Shown: one piece after another, positions 41,802 through 53,635 of the stretch
Position numbering within the stretch: position 1 is the first letter of the stretch
Layout of the letters: the number at the start of each line of letters is the position of its first letter
Origin: Cladochytrium replicatum
Taxonomy: Eukaryota > Chytridiomycota > Chytridiomycetes > Cladochytriales > Cladochytriaceae
Length of the DNA: 64,000 nt
NCBI GenBank assembly: GCA_025526935.1
Contig: JAHLKD010000033.1
Span: 1-64,000 of the forward strand
Direction: 5' to 3'
The notes under the pieces: generated by a model
What the model was told of the DNA's origin: nothing
The model's database searches: none
The model's input: only the letters and a program-made list of their open reading frames with translations
Program-made: the position numbers and the translations under genes

Positions 41802-43691
41802 ATGGAACGTTTCAACGCACTGCTCTTGATCAGCCGCAATGGATATCTCGCATTCAGTCGACAGTTTCACTCATTTGGCCCTCTCCTTGGAGCCGCCGAG
41901 CCACCAGATGAGAGCGAAATAGCTCCTGTACTTTCGGTTCGACCAGAGTTCGCATCACTTCTTGGGCCATCTGGGGACGAGACGCTCGAGCTTCCCTCCA
42001 ATTCTTCTTTGATGTCAACGTACACCGATGATGAAGCACTATTTCGTGCCGAAAGGAGACTAAAACGCGGTCGATGGACACCAGAGGATGATCAGAGACT
42101 ATTCCTCGGTTGGAAGTTGTTCGGAAACGATATTGGTCACATCAAAACACTGCTCCTGCCGCGATTTAAACCCGAAAACATCAGTCATCGAATGGAGTAT
42201 ATGATTATCTCGATGAGCCAACGAGATCGTTGGAATGTCGACGACTTGGTACGAATGATGAAAATCATCTTGGATAGCAAGAATTATGCGGAAGCGCAAA
42301 ATTCTGCATTGAAAGCTTTCGGAGACCATTACCCTATCAAAAAGATCAGAGTCAAGTTGGACCATATCGTCGCGAGAGTGAAGGCTGGTGAAACGCCAGA
42401 GTCCCTTATTGAAAATTATGGAGTAAAGAGACCAAGCAACTATGCAGAACTGGGTCTATCACTATCTGACATTGAAACGATATCGAAAAATGCGCTGTAC
42501 GGATCAGAACCCGCTTACGGTGCGAGAATGGATAGTTTGATTCACTCCATCGACCCGCTAGTGTTCCGGAAAAAGTGGAAGCGGCTAACCCAAGAGGAAG
42601 TTAGAACATTATTGAAATCGTATCGGCTTTACGGACGAACTGAACGATCTTGGCGCAACATCTACAAACAATTTCCTGGTCGAAATCGCATGTCAATTCT
42701 TTACCACATTCACTCAAACTTACCTCGTCTGACGTTGCCGTTCATTCCGGAAGAAGAGGAGGCTGGGGCAGTGTCCAATGATTCAAAATCGGACCAGAAT
42801 ATCGAAAAGGGCCTAAAAACAAAAACGAAACCAATATCTGCAAAATTCACAGCATTGGAACATCCAATCGGCGGGATCGCAAACGTAAAGAAGAACAAAT
42901 GGACCGCGCAAGAAGACAAGCTTTTGGAAGATTTGGTTGCCCAGCACGGGACAAAGTTTGCATTCATTGCAAGAATGCATTTCCCAAATCGAACAAGACA
43001 TCAAGTTTGGACACGATGGGATAAAGTTATCACACGAAAAATGTCACGAAAACCATGGACAGAAGGAGAAAAGGAGAGACTCCGGATAGCGCATGAGAAA
43101 TATGGGAACAAATGGCTTAAGATCAGGGACGAATACTTTCCCGATCGTCATCCGCATGATCTCCTTTGGTATCGGAAGCACATTGAGATGGACCGCATTC
43201 AAACAAGGATGATGACTCACGAGGAGGCACTCGAGACTATTAAGGGCATACGAAACGGGGAGCGATGGATGAAAATTGCGGAGCGAGTGCGTCGTCGACC
43301 GGACTATCTGTTTCATAGAGCTCGGAGCCTAATTAAGGCTGGATGTGACTTGATGAATGATGATATTGATGCGCTGGCTGCACGCTTTTCCCAAGAGAGA
43401 GATCGACGCAAATTCTACGATGAAATGTTCATGGCGATCAAGGCTTACCAGATGCGGCCGTGGTCTCTCGATGCAAATCAACGGAAAAGAATCGCGGCGT
43501 ACGAGAAGAATTACGGCTCGTACGTCAGCTTAAAAAAGGTTGATGCAGATTTGCTAACAAGGTGTGCACTGGTGGGGCGGTTCATGAGGAAATCTTCCAT
43601 AAGGGGCGTCGAAGCTTACTGGGGGCCACAGACGGAAGAAACAGAACTGCTTCGATCAATAATAGATGAATACCCTTCGAAGGGATGGTGA
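41802..43691 (+). CDS. Multi-repeat Myb/SANT domain protein
   Basis: A 629-codon intronless frame has at least four Myb-like units. They are GRWTPEDDQRLFLGWKLFG near residue 90, RLTQEEVRTLLKSYRLYG near 258, NKWTAQEDKLLEDLVAQHG near 363, and KPWTEGEKERLRIAHEKYGN near 416. A further weaker unit may lie near 465. Tryptophan spacing in units 1, 3 and 4 fits DNA-binding helix-turn-helix repeats. The arrangement resembles SNAPc large subunit or Reb1-type proteins, but a specific orthologue is not clear. The N-terminus (MERFNALLLISRNGYLAFSR) is hydrophobic and could target mitochondria. A transcription or chromatin role is inferred. Confidence 0.7.
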   Translation: MERFNALLLISRNGYLAFSRQFHSFGPLLGAAEPPDESEIAPVLSVRPEFASLLGPSGDETLELPSNSSLMSTYTDDEALFRAERRLKRGRWTPEDDQRLFLGWKLFGNDIGHIKTLLLPRFKPENISHRMEYMIISMSQRDRWNVDDLVRMMKIILDSKNYAEAQNSALKAFGDHYPIKKIRVKLDHIVARVKAGETPESLIENYGVKRPSNYAELGLSLSDIETISKNALYGSEPAYGARMDSLIHSIDPLVFRKKWKRLTQEEVRTLLKSYRLYGRTERSWRNIYKQFPGRNRMSILYHIHSNLPRLTLPFIPEEEEAGAVSNDSKSDQNIEKGLKTKTKPISAKFTALEHPIGGIANVKKNKWTAQEDKLLEDLVAQHGTKFAFIARMHFPNRTRHQVWTRWDKVITRKMSRKPWTEGEKERLRIAHEKYGNKWLKIRDEYFPDRHPHDLLWYRKHIEMDRIQTRMMTHEEALETIKGIRNGERWMKIAERVRRRPDYLFHRARSLIKAGCDLMNDDIDALAARFSQERDRRKFYDEMFMAIKAYQMRPWSLDANQRKRIAAYEKNYGSYVSLKKVDADLLTRCALVGRFMRKSSIRGVEAYWGPQTEETELLRSIIDEYPSKGW

Positions 43692-43779
43692 AAAACATAG
43701 AAAATACTTGGGATAGTTTTTCAAAACTGTCTCACACGTGCTTGTAATTTGTCCGCAAGTTCGATCAGGGCTCGCAGTC

Positions 43780-46371
43780 ATGATCGCAAAGTTCGGCTGG
43801 ATTCGATCCGTTGGCTTCTTTACTGGTGCGCTTTTCGCAATCCTGGCTGGATCCCCAGTTCAGCTCTTTGAGCTACTAGGAAAACAGTCCCTTCCTTACT
43901 ATGGGAACAACCCATTTGCAAGGTTTGTATGGCAATTAGATCAAACGAATCGATTAAGCTCAAATCGACATTCTCTGATAACAAATCTACGCACAGCTGG
44001 ATAGGAATCTTCCCACCTGGCATATCGATCCCAAATTTCGTTGGCCCGTACCATTCCGTGGAACCTGATCCCAAGAATGAATTCCTGATCGGAACAAAGC
44101 TATCCCAGCAAGGGCTAGCTCCGACCTACCCAATCATAATGATTCCCGGGGTTGTAAGCACTGGGCTCGAAGTGTGGAGCACTGGGACGAAGCGCTCCAA
44201 GGTAGGCCACGAAAAGTGCGGTGCGAAGTATTTCCGGAAGCGAATGTGGGGCACGTTGAATCAAGTATGTATCTCATGCTTTCGGCAAAAATGAGCCTTA
44301 ATTGTTTTACATTTCAGTTCAAGGCGTTGCTGCTCGACAAGGAATGTTGGCTTGCCCATATAAAACTGGATCCTGAGACCGGGCTTGACCCTCCGGGAAT
44401 CAGAATGAGGGCTGCTCAAGGTCTCGATGCCGCTGACTACCTTTTTCCCGGTTATTGGGTCTGGGCACAGATAATCAATAACCTCGCGGCCCTTGGGTAC
44501 GATAACAACAACAGTACGTCTACATTAAAAGAAAAGCAACCAGAAAGAAACTGATTTAGCATGCTTTTGCAGTGATTCTTGCTTCTTATGACTGGAGGCT
44601 TTCGTTCCAGAAGCTGGAGAAAAGAGATCAGTATTTCTCCCGTCTGAAACAGATTATTGAAACCGCCGTCGATGGTGACGGCGGTGGCGTTCGTCGGACA
44701 GCCGTCATCGTGAGCCACAGTCTCGGTGGTTCCGTTTTCCAGTATTTTTTGCAGTGGGTTCAATCCCCAGTTGGCGCCAATGCTGGGAGTGACTGGCCGG
44801 ACAAATACCTTCATCGATGGGTCAACATTGCTGCACCGATGCTTGGAGTCCCCAAGGCTCATTCTGCACTTGCGTCAGGAGGTAAGCCAGTACACTGATG
44901 ATTCTCTGTTGATTGACTGACAACAATTCAAGAGATCCGTGAAACGACGCTGCTGAGTCCTTTCGCAACGTACTTTGCAGAGAAGCTGTTTCTTTCGAAA
45001 AGGGAACGAGGTGATTTAGATGAGACACCTATCTTTCATTCGACTTAAAAAGTATAATCTTTAAGTTGAGATGTTCCGGACGCTCAACATGCAAGCCATG
45101 TTCCTGAAAGGTGGAGAGACGTTTTGGGGCAAGCTTGGTGAGCCTGCTCCGGACGAAAATGTGCACCCGGAACACTACTCCACAAAGACAGACCTCGTTA
45201 TTGCGAACCCCATGGTTCGACCCAGATCAACTTACAAAGCCGCGCAGAACACGAACGAGACGACATCGCGCGAGCCAAACGCCGCCGAATACACAGCGCT
45301 GTTCGCATCTATCTTTACGATCAGAGGGAGAAACCGTCAGCACAACCTTTGTGCACGGTCCCTCGCTCAATTCTTGTCAGATTCAGCTGGGGAGCCGTTC
45401 CGGTCTCGATGGGCGCGGGAATGGAACCATGGCCTTGCGAAGTCAAAGTCAGAAATCGAGCGATCCAAGCTGGACTCTTCAACGTGGGCGAATCCCCTCA
45501 TCGCACCGCTTCCCAAGTTCAAAAGCTCTGAGAACAATTCTGCGGGCTTTAAAGTATACTGTATCTACGGTGTAGGAGTGCGAACGGAGCGGGCTTATTT
45601 CTATCGTGAGAAACCTACGAAAGAGAGAGGAAGGCGAAACGGTCAAACTACAATGCAAAATTGGATCGGCGCACTGACGGGCTCGTACGCTTTATCCAGT
45701 ATTACGTCTCAGGAAGCACAAATCTCTCCGAAAGCATCGTTGGACTCATCTGTCGCCACCTCGCCGGTTCCAGGGAAAATTCTTGATGCTCAAAACGGGC
45801 TCATAGAAGTGGCTACAACTGGCGACGAATCTGAACATCCGTTGTACACTATTGATAATACTGTACAGGGTTTGGCGAGAGATGTAGAAAACGGTGTGGC
45901 ATTGACTGATGGGTACCACAAAATTACAAAACAAACTCTTTTTCGATGTCTGATCTAACACAAACAAACAGAGATGGCACGGTACCACTGATTTCGCTGG
46001 GGTATATGTGCACGGAAGGCTGGAGAAGGCGCCGGTACAATCCCAGCGGTGTCCCTGTTGTGACAAGAGAGTATCGTGACATCCGTCCGGAGAATAGGTT
46101 TCCATCACTCAGGGGAGGGCCGCAGAGTTCTGATCATGTAGATAGTAAGTAATACACAAACTTCTCTTTGTTTATCTTTGACGACGTGATGTTTCTTAGT
46201 CATGGGAAATCATGGAGTTATAGGTTTGTCATTCCCTGGCTCGCTATTCTTCTGACATGCTGCTTCTCAGAGGACATTATGCGAATTGTGGGGGGTCAAG
46301 ATGACCAATTGCACGACAATATTATATCACAGATTCAAGACACAGTGAAGAATATCAAGCTACCATTTTAG
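43780..46371 (+). CDS. Phospholipid:diacylglycerol acyltransferase (LCAT family)
   Basis: Several exons encode a PDAT/LRO1-like enzyme. An N-terminal hydrophobic anchor (SVGFFTGALFAILAG) is followed by PTYPIIMIPGVVSTGLEVW, GCAKYF-like and TLNQ blocks. Next come TGLDPPGIRMRAAQGLDAAD, YDWRLSFQKLEKRDQYFSRL, and the nucleophile elbow SHSLGGSVFQYFLQW (44713-44760). APMLGVPKAHSALASG and FLKGGETFWG follow. The acid and base of the triad fit DGTVPL (45975) and SDHVD (46131). The enzyme moves a fatty acid from a phospholipid to diacylglycerol to make storage triacylglycerol in the ER. ATG at 43780 gives the anchor. Exon borders near 43930 and 44900-45070 are uncertain. Confidence 0.9.
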
Positions 46372-46692
46372 AGAACAGTACCACCTTATCTTAACACTCC
46401 CAACCCTCTCCACACACCATCCTCAAACGAATGTAAATTATTATATCTGCGGATCTTTGGGAATACTTTAACGTCAGTTGAAAAACCATATCATGTTTGG
46501 AGAAACGAAATTTGTTTTACAGTTTTAAGAATTCATTCTACCACACGTTTCCATACCAGGGTAGAATAAAGCAGGAAAACAACGAAAGGCAAAATGACAG
46601 AGAAAATTAGGGATTTGTTTAAGGACGGTAAAGATATATAAGTAAAAGAATGGGGCCAATAGCAAGAACCCAAAAGCATAAAAAGTAATGTG
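46372..46692. other. Intergenic stretch between convergent genes
   Basis: No gene or repeat was seen. It lies between the ends of the PDAT gene (plus) and the RPA-interacting-protein-like gene (minus). Confidence 0.6.
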
Positions 46693-48459
46693 CTAAATGG
46701 CAACACACTCCTCGCAGTCGCTGCAGAGCATTAGTAGTCCCGTCGATTGTTCAAAGTGGAACAACGGTTGACCAGGACATGTACTCATAGAAGGAACAGA
46801 AGTCAGTATACGCGCTTTACGGAGTGTATGCGGTAGTAGACTTACTGATGATTCGAATAAATGTGTTGAACCTGCGCCATGAACAATCTCGGCAAATCCT
46901 CCGGAGAGTTTCGAGGGAACCACTGGAGAAAACAGCAAGCGGCCATGAGAGATGACCAAATGAATTTAGCGAGGCGCCTCTCTTACCTTTGCACATTCAA
47001 CAAACATTCCACAAGCTGTACATCCAACTCCAGTCGGCTCGCTTCCAGGCGATTGATCCAGCGAGCCATAAATCAGCTGTGATCGTTGACAAACGAAGCA
47101 GGTCGGGTTTCGTTCCGAGTTCGCTCTCCCATCGGTCATGATGATGTCATCCGGCATCAAGTAGTGCTCGATAAAGCCCTCGTCGAACGCAAGTGCTTCT
47201 TCAGCCTCTTCATATTCCTCTCTCCCGTGCTGCTGCATCTGGGACTCTGCATCGTCGTAAATCGACGTTGACGAGGCAAGACCGGCCTGCTCTTCTGCAT
47301 GTTCGCTCATGATCTCACCGAGAATCTGGTTCTCGACTTCGAGCGCTTGTTCTGCAGTTACAAACACGTTCTCCATCGCAGCTAGGCGCGCGTACTCTGT
47401 CCGGAACTGCCGGAGCTCGTCGGACAGGACTGCACGTAACCAGTCCGGGTTTCGCTCGATCTCTTCTGGGGACGGGAAGCCCGAAGAGAGGAGCGACTGG
47501 ATGTCGCTTGACGGGAGGCTGATGTGGTTGGTGAAGCGGCGGCTGCGGCCGGGTACTGGCTGGCAAGCACGCACGCGGAGGAGACCCTGCGGTGAGGATC
47601 CGCCGCGTACGGCTTCGGCTGCTGCGGCTGCGGCGGCTGCAACGACGCCGGTTGTGGTTCTTCTCGACGTTGGTTTCAGAGAGTGTCGCGGCGTCATTGA
47701 TTTTTTGAACTGGGTGCTGTGGATGGTCGATGGTGATTCGAGGGTGGATTTGTTGCGACAGGGCGTGACGGGTGTGAGAGTGTCCATGTTTGGCAACTCG
47801 TCTAGCTCTTCGTCTTCGTCATCGCTGGGGCTGAAGCTTTGCTTCAACGGCGACGATTGGACTACGTGCGGCTGGGGGAACCCGGCCTGCTCTGCTTCGA
47901 ATCGTTGCCGCTGTCTCTCGACGTGTTTCGCGCGAGATTGGCGAATGCGGTCAACACACTGCTTTTTGAATCTCTGGCGCCAGAGGTGTGCGGCCGCTGC
48001 CGTTTGCTCTCCCGATTGTGGGTACCGTGAGTGCGATCCGCGAGAAAGAGGAGATCGTCCGATTTTGCTCGAGGTTCGAGGAAAGCTTATTGGCGAAGAC
48101 ACGAATTGTCGATGTCGTGGTTGCGGTGGAGCGGAATGAGAGGTATGTGGTTCAGGTATGCTGTTTAGTGGAGTTGGTTGCGGGGACTGCGAACGATTTG
48201 CGGAGAGTGAGGCGGGAGTATCAATGCTTGGGTCGGCGTTAGAGTGAAACGGCAAGTTACTATCTGAATTCAAGAATGAGAAAGACGAGTCGCCGAATTT
48301 GAAGTCTGGTGGTTTCGAGAAGCAGGCAGTCTCAGTCGCGGCACCCCCGCTACTTCTTATGTTGATGTTGCCGAATGTGAAAGAAGACGGAGCATAGTGG
48401 GTTTGAGGAAAGCTGGGGGACTGCTCCGAGGGTAGGCCTCCGCTAAATGGATTTTCCAT
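46693..48459 (-). CDS. RPA-interacting-protein (RPAIN)-like
   Basis: From MENPFSGGLPSEQSPSF at 48459 the protein has a long Ser/Pro-rich N-terminus. A basic helix follows (HLWRQRFKKQCVDRIRQSRA near 47980) that matches the RPA-interacting N-domain. A middle acidic region contains ERNPDWLRAVLSDELRQF. The C-terminal zinc region is CFVCQRSQLIYG ... VGCTACGMFVECAK (47100-46985). Two more exons end FHFEQSTGLLMLCSDCEECV before the stop at 46693. RPAIN proteins bring replication protein A into the nucleus. The extended Ser/Pro region and an eight-Ala run near 47630 are longer than in animal members. The open frame extends to 48735, but those codons look like leader sequence. Confidence 0.72.
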
Positions 48460-48924
48460 CCTGCAGCTTTGGTGCGAATGACCTCGAATGGAGAGCGGAC
48501 TGGAAGGGTCGTCGATTGGAGGTGGAGCGGAGGAGAACACCAACGACATCTCCCAGGTCAAAGCAGTAACAAGGTGCCTCCTCACAAGAATAGAAGCCGC
48601 AGCTAGTAGAGCCGAAGCGGAGCAGAACCGGAGGCGATGCGAGGAAGTTCTTGGAATACGTTTCTGATAAGACCCGTCGCAAGAAAATAAGGAGTGAGGG
48701 AAAAGGGGGTGAAACAATGAATTAATCATAAACAACCAAGGGTCTATTATTGTGGTTGTTATCTGCTACAGCATAATACAGGTGGGCTAGGAGTAGTACT
48801 CAGTAATACAGTAGTAAATCTCTGCTTCAACATGATCACAGATATAACGCTCATTCATCGATCCAAACCGATTTCTTGATCTGCCCCTCGCTCACGTGAC
48901 TACCTGTTCCGACAATCCGCAACA
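48460..48924. promoter_or_regulatory. Shared upstream region of two divergent genes
   Basis: These 465 bp separate the start codons of the RPAIN-like gene (minus) and the oxygenase (plus), so both promoters must lie here. No specific factor site was identified. The sequence TCACGTGA at 48892-48899, a perfect E-box palindrome (CACGTG core), lies 26 bp before the oxygenase ATG. Confidence 0.5.
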
Positions 48925-50365
48925 ATGACCGCATTTCAAACTGTCACCCACGCCCTTCCCCTCATCGACATCTCCCCTTTCCTGGCTGACGAGTCGGCGG
49001 TATGTGCAGGGAGAGAGAGAGCTGGACTTGTAATTGATCTCTGGGCTAGTACCCTTCATCTGAGCTGCATGCCGCAGCTAAACGTGTGGTTGCTCAGAGC
49101 GTTCACAATGCATGCAAGGATGTCGGGTTCATGTACCTAGTTGGTCATGGCATTTCAAAAGAAGAGCGAGAGAAGGTGTTGCAGCTTGCTCGTGACTTCT
49201 TTGCTCTCCCCACAGAGCAGAAGGAGGAGATATCAATCGCAAACGGTGACCTGGTGAGTGTACGGATCATGTTTCCAAATCACTCGAATCTGAGAATTAT
49301 TTTGTGCCATGTATAGGCTCGTGGCTACCAGAGGCTGATGCAGAACATCACTCGTTACAAGAAGGACTATCATGAAGGCATCGACTTGTATGCTCCCATC
49401 GATGATTCTCACACGCTTCGGAAGAAGGGAATCAAAACCATGGCGGGAGAGAACCAGTGGCCTAGTACACCAGCCGAATTCCGCGAGACCTACGAGACCT
49501 ACATTGAAAAACTCAAGAAAGTCGGAGTTGCAACTCTTCGAGCAATGGCAATGGGACTCGGCCTTGATGAGGTGAGAAGTGTGCTAGTATCGCACGACTC
49601 TTTTCTGAATTTCATTTCCAACAGAACTTCTTCGACAAGTACGTCAGTGACCCATTCTGGGGTATGAGGTGGGAAGATCACGTCCGAATAAAATTTTGCC
49701 ATCTGACATACCATTGGTCCACTAGGGTGATTGGCTACCCTCCTCTAGCTGAAGGAGAGGCGATTGATCCTGACGTTGGAGGTTAGTTCGTGAACAGCGC
49801 CTTCAATTCCTTCGCTCATTGACTGTTCAAAAATAGTCAGTTGCGGCCAGGTGTGTAACTCTTCAGACACAGGTCTCGAAGTGTTAACGTGACATTCTCT
49901 CAGCACACGGACTATGGCTGCCTGACCATCTTGCATACGGACGAAACTCCGCGGGCGTTGCAAGTCATGTCGAAAACGGGAGATTGGATTGATGCGAACC
50001 CTGTTCCAGACGCATTCGTTGCGAACATTGGAGACATGTTTGCCACCTGGACGAACGGTCTCTACGCCGCGACTCTCCATCAAGGTAAAGAACCTTCTCT
50101 CACAGTGATCACGATTCTCATTGTTTTGCCCAATGCGTTTGTGTTTTAAGTGGTGCATCGGGGACAAAACTTCCGAGTTTCTGTTCCTTTCTTTTTCGAG
50201 CCCAACTTTGACGCACTCATCGAGCCGCTCACTTTCCTGAATCCGTCGTCGAACGAGTTCGAGGCAGTCGTGTATGGCGAGCACTTGCTTGGAAAGGTGA
50301 CAAGCAACTTTGATGTTGATAACACCGAGACGGGACTCTTCCCTAGGCAGCCTGTTGGCGCATGA
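48925..50365 (+). CDS. 2-oxoglutarate/Fe(II) oxygenase, isopenicillin-N-synthase-like
   Basis: About seven short exons assemble into a protein beginning MTAFQTVTHALPLIDISPFL. Next come VHNACKDVGFMYLVGHGISK and LARDFFALPTEQKEE, typical of the DIOX_N domain. The catalytic domain has SQHTDYGCLTILHTD (HxD iron ligands, 49903-49945) and NIGDMFATWTNGLYAATLHQ. After an intron it continues VVHRGQNFRVSVPFFFEPNF, supplying the distal His and the Arg-x-Ser that binds 2-oxoglutarate. All ligands are present. The family oxidises small molecules, including gibberellin-, ethylene- and penicillin-pathway substrates. The substrate here is unknown. Confidence 0.88.
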
Positions 50366-50940
50366 TTTCGCTTCCTCTGTCGAGAGTTAGATTGCGAAGC
50401 GAACGACCGAGTTGATGTTGGTTACACTGATCAACAGGCAATCGGGATGATGGGATATGTTTGCTCCGAGGACATTCCAGTAAAATAGATTCAACTGACT
50501 TTTCCAGATTACAAAAGGGGCATAATCTTCAATTGTTAAAACACAGCCGAAAAGTCGGAAAGCATTACTTGCATCGCTTTGTTTGATCAATTATTTGGAT
50601 ACCAGCTCAATATCAGGGTTAGTTTCGAAGGCATTATCACGGAGCTTCTTTCTTTGGAAAACCATGCATACTTCAAAAATAGGTCCAAATCCGAGAAAGG
50701 CCAGTTAACGATTCCCTTATCGCATTCACTCTCTCTGAATAAACCTTTCTGATTGTTTTGGTCCGCGACCTGTGCCACACCCTCTTTTCTTCACTTGCTC
50801 TTGTTAAAAGAGTGATTTTCGCTACCGCTGCGCAGCGACATTGAACGAGGGAGGCCACATGAGCTGCCAGTTGGTGCCCTGGAGGATGGAGAAGAGTATC
50901 AAGATTATGGATGAAATGAAGTTGGAGCTCCAGGTCTTGC
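50366..50940. other. No recognisable gene
   Basis: Minus-strand frames here lack family features and the plus strand shows no WD40 repeats. It may contain decayed upstream exons of the UTP12/WDR3 remnant. Confidence 0.4.
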
Positions 50941-50944
50941 GACA

Positions 50945-51881
50945 ATGGAAAACATGAAAGCGGAAGCTCTCGAAATCTGGAAGGTAGGGCGGCTCTGGAC
51001 GAACATGATCTGGTAAGTGTAGTTCTGTTGTTGGCTCATTCCAGAAATCTGATCGTATTCGTATTCAAAGGCTGTTAAGGCAAATCATCGTGTGAAAATC
51101 GTTCTCCCTCCCCGTATATTCTGGCTGTAGACCCAAACATTATAGCAGAAGAGTATGTGCTCCGAACAGTTGGGTGCATCCGAGTTACGGATGTCGAGGA
51201 AGCATTACTCGTTCTGTCGTTAGCGCAAGTACAGTCTGTACTACGATACGCAGCCGTTTTGTCTGACAAGGTAAACCTCACAACTTACCTATTCTGTTTT
51301 GTCGCACAATGTGTGTACAACGGTGTTCGTTCCTTGTGGATTCCGTTGAAGGATTAACATGTGCAAGATCAAATTAAGGCTGTTGGCTCATCCACGACCG
51401 GCAGTCTCTGGTTCGGCGCAGGCCAGAGAAGAAGCGATACCACTTTTTCTCTGGGCCATTTGTCGAGCCATACAGTTCCGTTTCTTATTTTCTGGGCACC
51501 TCTCTGACTTTGCTATTGTAGAGTCTCAACCCCAACATTGTCTCGAGAATCGTTCTTTTCCTGCTTCAAACTCACCATGCGGAGATCGTGGCAACACTTA
51601 GTTTGCGACCTGTGATCGACAAAATTTCAAAGTCGCTCCGCTCTAATGCACAGCAAATGAAGGACACAATCGGATTCTATCTAGCGATAATACAGTTCTT
51701 GAGACGAGAGTTGGAACTAATGCACAAGAGCGAGTCCTTTGCTGAGGTTCAAACGAGGGAGGAGAAAGAGTCGGAAAAGAAGAAGCGCAAACGGGTCATC
51801 GTGTCATTTTACATTTACGTCCGATGTTTTTCGCTGCAGCTCCTATCCAGATCCTGTCGTGGGTGCACTTTAGTGACGTAG
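50945..51881 (+). pseudogene. C-terminal remnant of UTP12/WDR3
   Basis: Exon pieces read NMKAEALEIWK, then DPNIIAEEYVLRTVG and VTDVEEALLVLSLAQVQSVL, then PNIVSRIVLFLLQTHHAEIV and the stretch ATLSLRPVIDKISKSLRSNA. It ends IGFYLAIIQFLRRELELMHK followed by EEKESEKKKRKRVIV. This matches the Utp12 domain at the C-terminus of WDR3/Utp12 (small-subunit processome) in order and spacing. The many WD40 repeats that precede it in the family were not found on either strand upstream. It is either a truncated pseudogene or a duplicate fragment. Confidence 0.65.
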
Positions 51882-51899
51882 TTGCGCGCTCTTTCTCTC

Positions 51900-52700
51900 T
51901 CTCATACATAGAATGTTTATAAACCCAATAAACAACAATCTCGAACCTCCTGCGGTTGAGTGCGGTGCAATGATCAGAGGTTATGACAAATTTGGTATGG
52001 CCAAATCACGCCCTCAACACGCCTTGGAGTAATCCACCTCAGCACACTGTGTGTGAAGCAAGGCAACAAAGAGTGAAGTCGACAAATGATGGTGGTATTC
52101 TAATCAAACGGATGGTAATTTAAGTTCGCTCAAAAGTATAGAAAATTTCTACATGTTGTCTGACTGGCTATTCTCTTTAATCCCGAAAGCAAAAGCAATT
52201 TAATGCGCATGCTGTAAGGTTGAACCTCCCACCTGTTGTTCCATGGACTTTCATCCTGCTCCGCATTGGCGACGTTTGTGCCGTGATATTCACAAGCGCT
52301 GCGGAGAGCTAGGTTCGATTCACGTACGCAGATACCTCCAAGTGCACCTCTACTGACTCTGAACTATTGACCAATGCAGGTGGCATACAGAAGAACCATT
52401 ACGCATGCATTCGGAAAAAAAGCGTCTCGATGGTTCCACAACAGCTCCATAAAGGAGCTATACGTCATGAACGTGATGGCCGATGAATGAATGCCAAAGT
52501 TCCCGAAAGAGATTCCCCAACCCGAGTCCTGGAAGCTGCCAGCCCGATCTTTTACCCCTCAGTTCGGCGACAATGTAGTGATTTCTTTGAACGTTATCTT
52601 GCGAGAACGCATAGCTCCATGGGTAAATGTTTTCTCTTCAGGTTTACGGTGACTCGTTCAACGCTATGAAGACAGTTGGTTAACAAACGATTAGGAATGG
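51900..52700. other. No recognisable gene
   Basis: Only short unconvincing frames occur and no RNA or repeat was recognised. Confidence 0.4.
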
Positions 52701-52704
52701 CAAA

Positions 52705-53504
52705 TCAATTACTATTAAATAAACACATAACTTTACAAGAAATATCCGTTTCATCGCGTAGCTGCGGAGAGGAAGAGAGAGGGAGAGAGGGATAGCAAAT
52801 TATGTGAATACCGTCAGTACCAAACATATCACCCAAACTTAAAAAGTGGAGTCCGTTTTTGCCCTCAGGGAACCAACCGCGACAGTAAAGTCCTTGAATA
52901 CCCCTCAGTTTGGTCACATTGGCCACAGTCTCCCTGGTGAAGAACTAAAATCAGAAGTGAAATCAAGGATTGAAGATACTGCTGGTAATACCTGGGGATG
53001 TTGTACTTCTTGAGTGAATCTCCGAGAATGGTTTCGCCAGTACCGTTACTGTACACGTTTGCGTGCTTTAAGTGGCAGAATAAAATGATCAGAAACCTGA
53101 TTGAAGATGAAGAGCTGGTCATATACTCAAAAAAGAAATTTAATTCCCAAATCATTAGAAGCCTTGATGATCGGAAGAGCCAGCTCAGGACCAAGCGTCC
53201 AGTCTGGAAAAATGAAAGCAAGATCACAGCCCTCTTTTGAAGAATCACAGAGTTTACCTTGCCATTCCGGATCGCCTTTGGGAGTCATTGATCAAGCGTC
53301 AATCATTAATAAGAAATGGATCCTGGACGCCAACAACTTAGACACTTACCAAAGCTCAAACAACCAACACACAGATCTGTGTTGCATGATCGAAAGGTGT
53401 TTTGTGCAACTCGCTTGATGCATTGAGCAGTTTACCTTGGAAACTTTAAGACCGGTCTTGCCCAGACGGAGGAAGTTTTTGGGGAGGGGAACTGAGGCTG
53501 TCAT
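52705..53504 (-). pseudogene. Truncated aldo-keto reductase
   Basis: From MTASVPLPKNFLRLGKTGLK at 53504, further exons read MTPKGDPEWQ, then DWTLGPELALPIIKASNDLG, then HANVYSNGTGETILGDSLKK and YNIPR. This is the N-terminal third of an aryl-alcohol-dehydrogenase-like aldo-keto reductase; the Asp/Tyr active-site region falls in the DTANVYSNG-type block. The remaining two thirds, including the NADPH-binding Ser/Lys/Arg region, could not be found between 52700 and 53000. There are only short pieces such as TVANVTKLRGIQGLYCRGW. It probably makes no active enzyme. Confidence 0.6.
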
Positions 53505-53635
53505 TGCGATTCCAACGAAACGATGAATTAATGCGATTGGTGGGTGGGTCTATGCACTGTGCCGGCGTTGGGTGTGGAAATTTATCCGACGACAAAGGTC
53601 ACCGATCAGCTACAACATTTTGACTCAAGTTGTTC

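Noticed and set aside
47309-48139. Long plus-strand frame of 276 codons
   Set aside because: It is the antisense shadow of the RPAIN-like gene. Its composition (Ser/Val/Arg runs) mirrors the Ser/Pro-rich coding strand and no family features are present.
52260-52350. Second tRNA-like T-loop (GGTTCGATTCAC)
   Set aside because: No matching T-stem, D-arm or acceptor stem was found.
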